In this document: piece by piece, positions 6,047-7,034 of the stretch | Layout: every line of letters begins with the position of its first letter | Numbering within the stretch: position 1 is the first letter of the stretch | NCBI GenBank assembly: GCA_020047835.1 | Contig: JAIFNJ010000237.1 | Coordinates: forward strand, 1 to 7,034 | Reading direction: 5' to 3' | Source: Bacteroidota bacterium | Lineage (GTDB): Bacteria; Bacteroidota; Bacteroidia; Bacteroidales; SZUA-534 | DNA: 7,034 nucleotides | The notes under the pieces: generated by a model | What the model saw: the letters and a program-made list of their open reading frames with translations, nothing else | Database searches by the model: none | What the model was told of the DNA's origin: nothing | Position numbers and translations under genes: made by a program

Positions 6047-7034
6047 ATGCAACAACTAAAAGAATACATCGAAACCAATAAGCAACGCTTCCTGAACGAA
6101 CTGTTTGACTACATCCGCATTCCATCCATTAGTTCGTTAGCCGATAATAAACCCTACATGCATAAAGCCGCTGAGTATGTTAAGCAAGCTTTAATAAATG
6201 CAGGAGCCGACCATGCTGAAATTTTTCAGACTCAGGGCAATCCGGTGGTGTATGCCGAAAAAATTATTAATCCGAAACTTCCCACGGTTTTGGTTTATGG
6301 TCACATGGATGTTATGCCTGTGGATCCCATTGAGAAATGGACCTCAAAACCTTTTGAACCCGAAGTGCGCGATGGTAAAATTTTTGCCCGTGGTGCCGAC
6401 GATGACAAAGGACAATCGTTTATGCATATTAAGGCTTTTGAATTTATGGTGAGTACCAATCAACTACCTTGTAATGTGAAATTTATGATTGAAGGGGAAG
6501 AGGAAGTAGGCTCGCCCAATTTGCCTTTGTTTTGTCAGGATCACAAAGAATTGTTAAAAGCCGATGTAATTCTGGTTTCCGATACGGGAATGATAGCTCA
6601 GGATATTCCTTCCATTACTTCGGGATTAAGAGGTTTGGCTTATTGGGAAGTTGAAGTTACTGGACCCAACCGTGATTTGCATTCCGGTTTATTTGGTGGT
6701 GCGGTAGGTAATCCAATTATGGTTTTGTCAAAAATGATTGCTCAAATGGTTGATGAAAACGGGCATATTACCATTCCCGGCTTTTACAACGATGTAATTG
6801 AAATATCGGCACAGGAAAGAGCCCTAATGGCTAAGGCGCCTTTTAACAAAGAGGCGTATAAAAAAGCCATCGATGTGGAAGAACTTGCCGGAGAAAAAGG
6901 ATACACCACCAGTGAACATACCGGAATCCGTCCTTCATTCGATGTTTGCGGTATTTGGGGAGGTTATACCGGTGAAGGAGCCAAAACGGTATTGCCATCA
7001 AAAGCATTCGCTAAAATATCTACCCGGTTGGTTC
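6047..7034 (+). CDS. M20 family metallodipeptidase, 3' partial
   Basis: 329 codons are open from the ATG at 6047 to the window edge; related dipeptidases run to about 455-475 aa, so roughly 130 residues are cut off by the window, not by mutation. All active-site blocks expected in this part are present. YGHMDV holds zinc ligand His86 and catalytic Asp88. RGADDDKG holds the bridging Asp119. IEGEEEVGS holds the general base Glu152 and zinc ligand Glu153. LVSDT holds zinc ligand Asp179. RDLHSGLFGG (His212) opens the lid/dimerisation domain, as in carnosinase-like enzymes. The last zinc-ligand His would lie beyond the window. Known: such enzymes hydrolyse dipeptides with a di-metal centre, usually in the cytoplasm. 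No signal peptide is present, so peptide turnover in the cytosol is inferred. The exact peptide preference cannot be read from sequence. Confidence 0.93.
   Translation, partial: MQQLKEYIETNKQRFLNELFDYIRIPSISSLADNKPYMHKAAEYVKQALINAGADHAEIFQTQGNPVVYAEKIINPKLPTVLVYGHMDVMPVDPIEKWTSKPFEPEVRDGKIFARGADDDKGQSFMHIKAFEFMVSTNQLPCNVKFMIEGEEEVGSPNLPLFCQDHKELLKADVILVSDTGMIAQDIPSITSGLRGLAYWEVEVTGPNRDLHSGLFGGAVGNPIMVLSKMIAQMVDENGHITIPGFYNDVIEISAQERALMAKAPFNKEAYKKAIDVEELAGEKGYTTSEHTGIRPSFDVCGIWGGYTGEGAKTVLPSKAFAKISTRLV

Noticed and set aside
6198..6452. Open frame of 84 codons on the plus strand
   Set aside because: Out of frame with the M20 dipeptidase, whose active-site motifs occupy the same bases; a shadow frame.

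Overview
The window looks like ordinary chromosome from a member of the Bacteroidota, probably a Flavobacteriia/Sphingobacteriia-type or related environmental lineage. The evidence is AT-rich DNA, gene starts with no recognisable Shine-Dalgarno sequence but A/T-rich leaders, promoter-like pairs of the Bacteroidota type (TTTG, about 20 bp, TAnnTTTG), a lipoprotein and an outer-membrane-type protein with the signal peptides usual in that phylum, and protein families (DUF3109-like, M20 dipeptidase, KAS III-like) common there. No lineage marker such as rRNA is present, so the genus cannot be named.

Layout: all six genes lie on the + strand and are separated by gaps of about 75 to 145 bp. This suggests mostly separate transcription units rather than one tight operon. 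(1) 1-1449: C-terminal part of a long protein that joins a KAS III (FabH-like) condensing enzyme to a short-chain dehydrogenase/reductase-like (SDR) domain; its 5' end is outside the window. (2) 1529-3025: a ZIP-family-like metal transporter whose central cytoplasmic loop holds a cyclic-nucleotide-binding-fold domain; a clear hairpin/T-tract terminator follows. (3) 3117-3884: yaaA, peroxide stress protein. (4) 3961-4497: a short lipoprotein of unknown function. (5) 4600-5181: a cysteine-rich DUF3109/YkgJ-like protein with the best promoter in the window. (6) 5326-5937: a small secreted protein, probably an outer-membrane beta-barrel. (7) 6047 to the window end: the first 329 codons of an M20 metallodipeptidase. 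That makes seven coding regions, two of them cut by the window edges.

How they fit together: no single pathway is evident. The ZIP-like transporter, YaaA (which limits free iron under peroxide stress in E. coli) and the cysteine-rich DUF3109 protein could all relate to metal or oxidative homeostasis, but this rests only on proximity. The two most unusual items are fused architectures. One is a KAS III with an intact Cys-His-Asn triad attached to an SDR domain that has lost its catalytic Ser and Tyr. The other is a ZIP-like transporter with an embedded cNMP-fold domain that lacks the usual phosphate-binding Arg, and with altered metal-site residues. I saw no mobile element, CRISPR array, tRNA or rRNA, and no evidence of a wholly new system.
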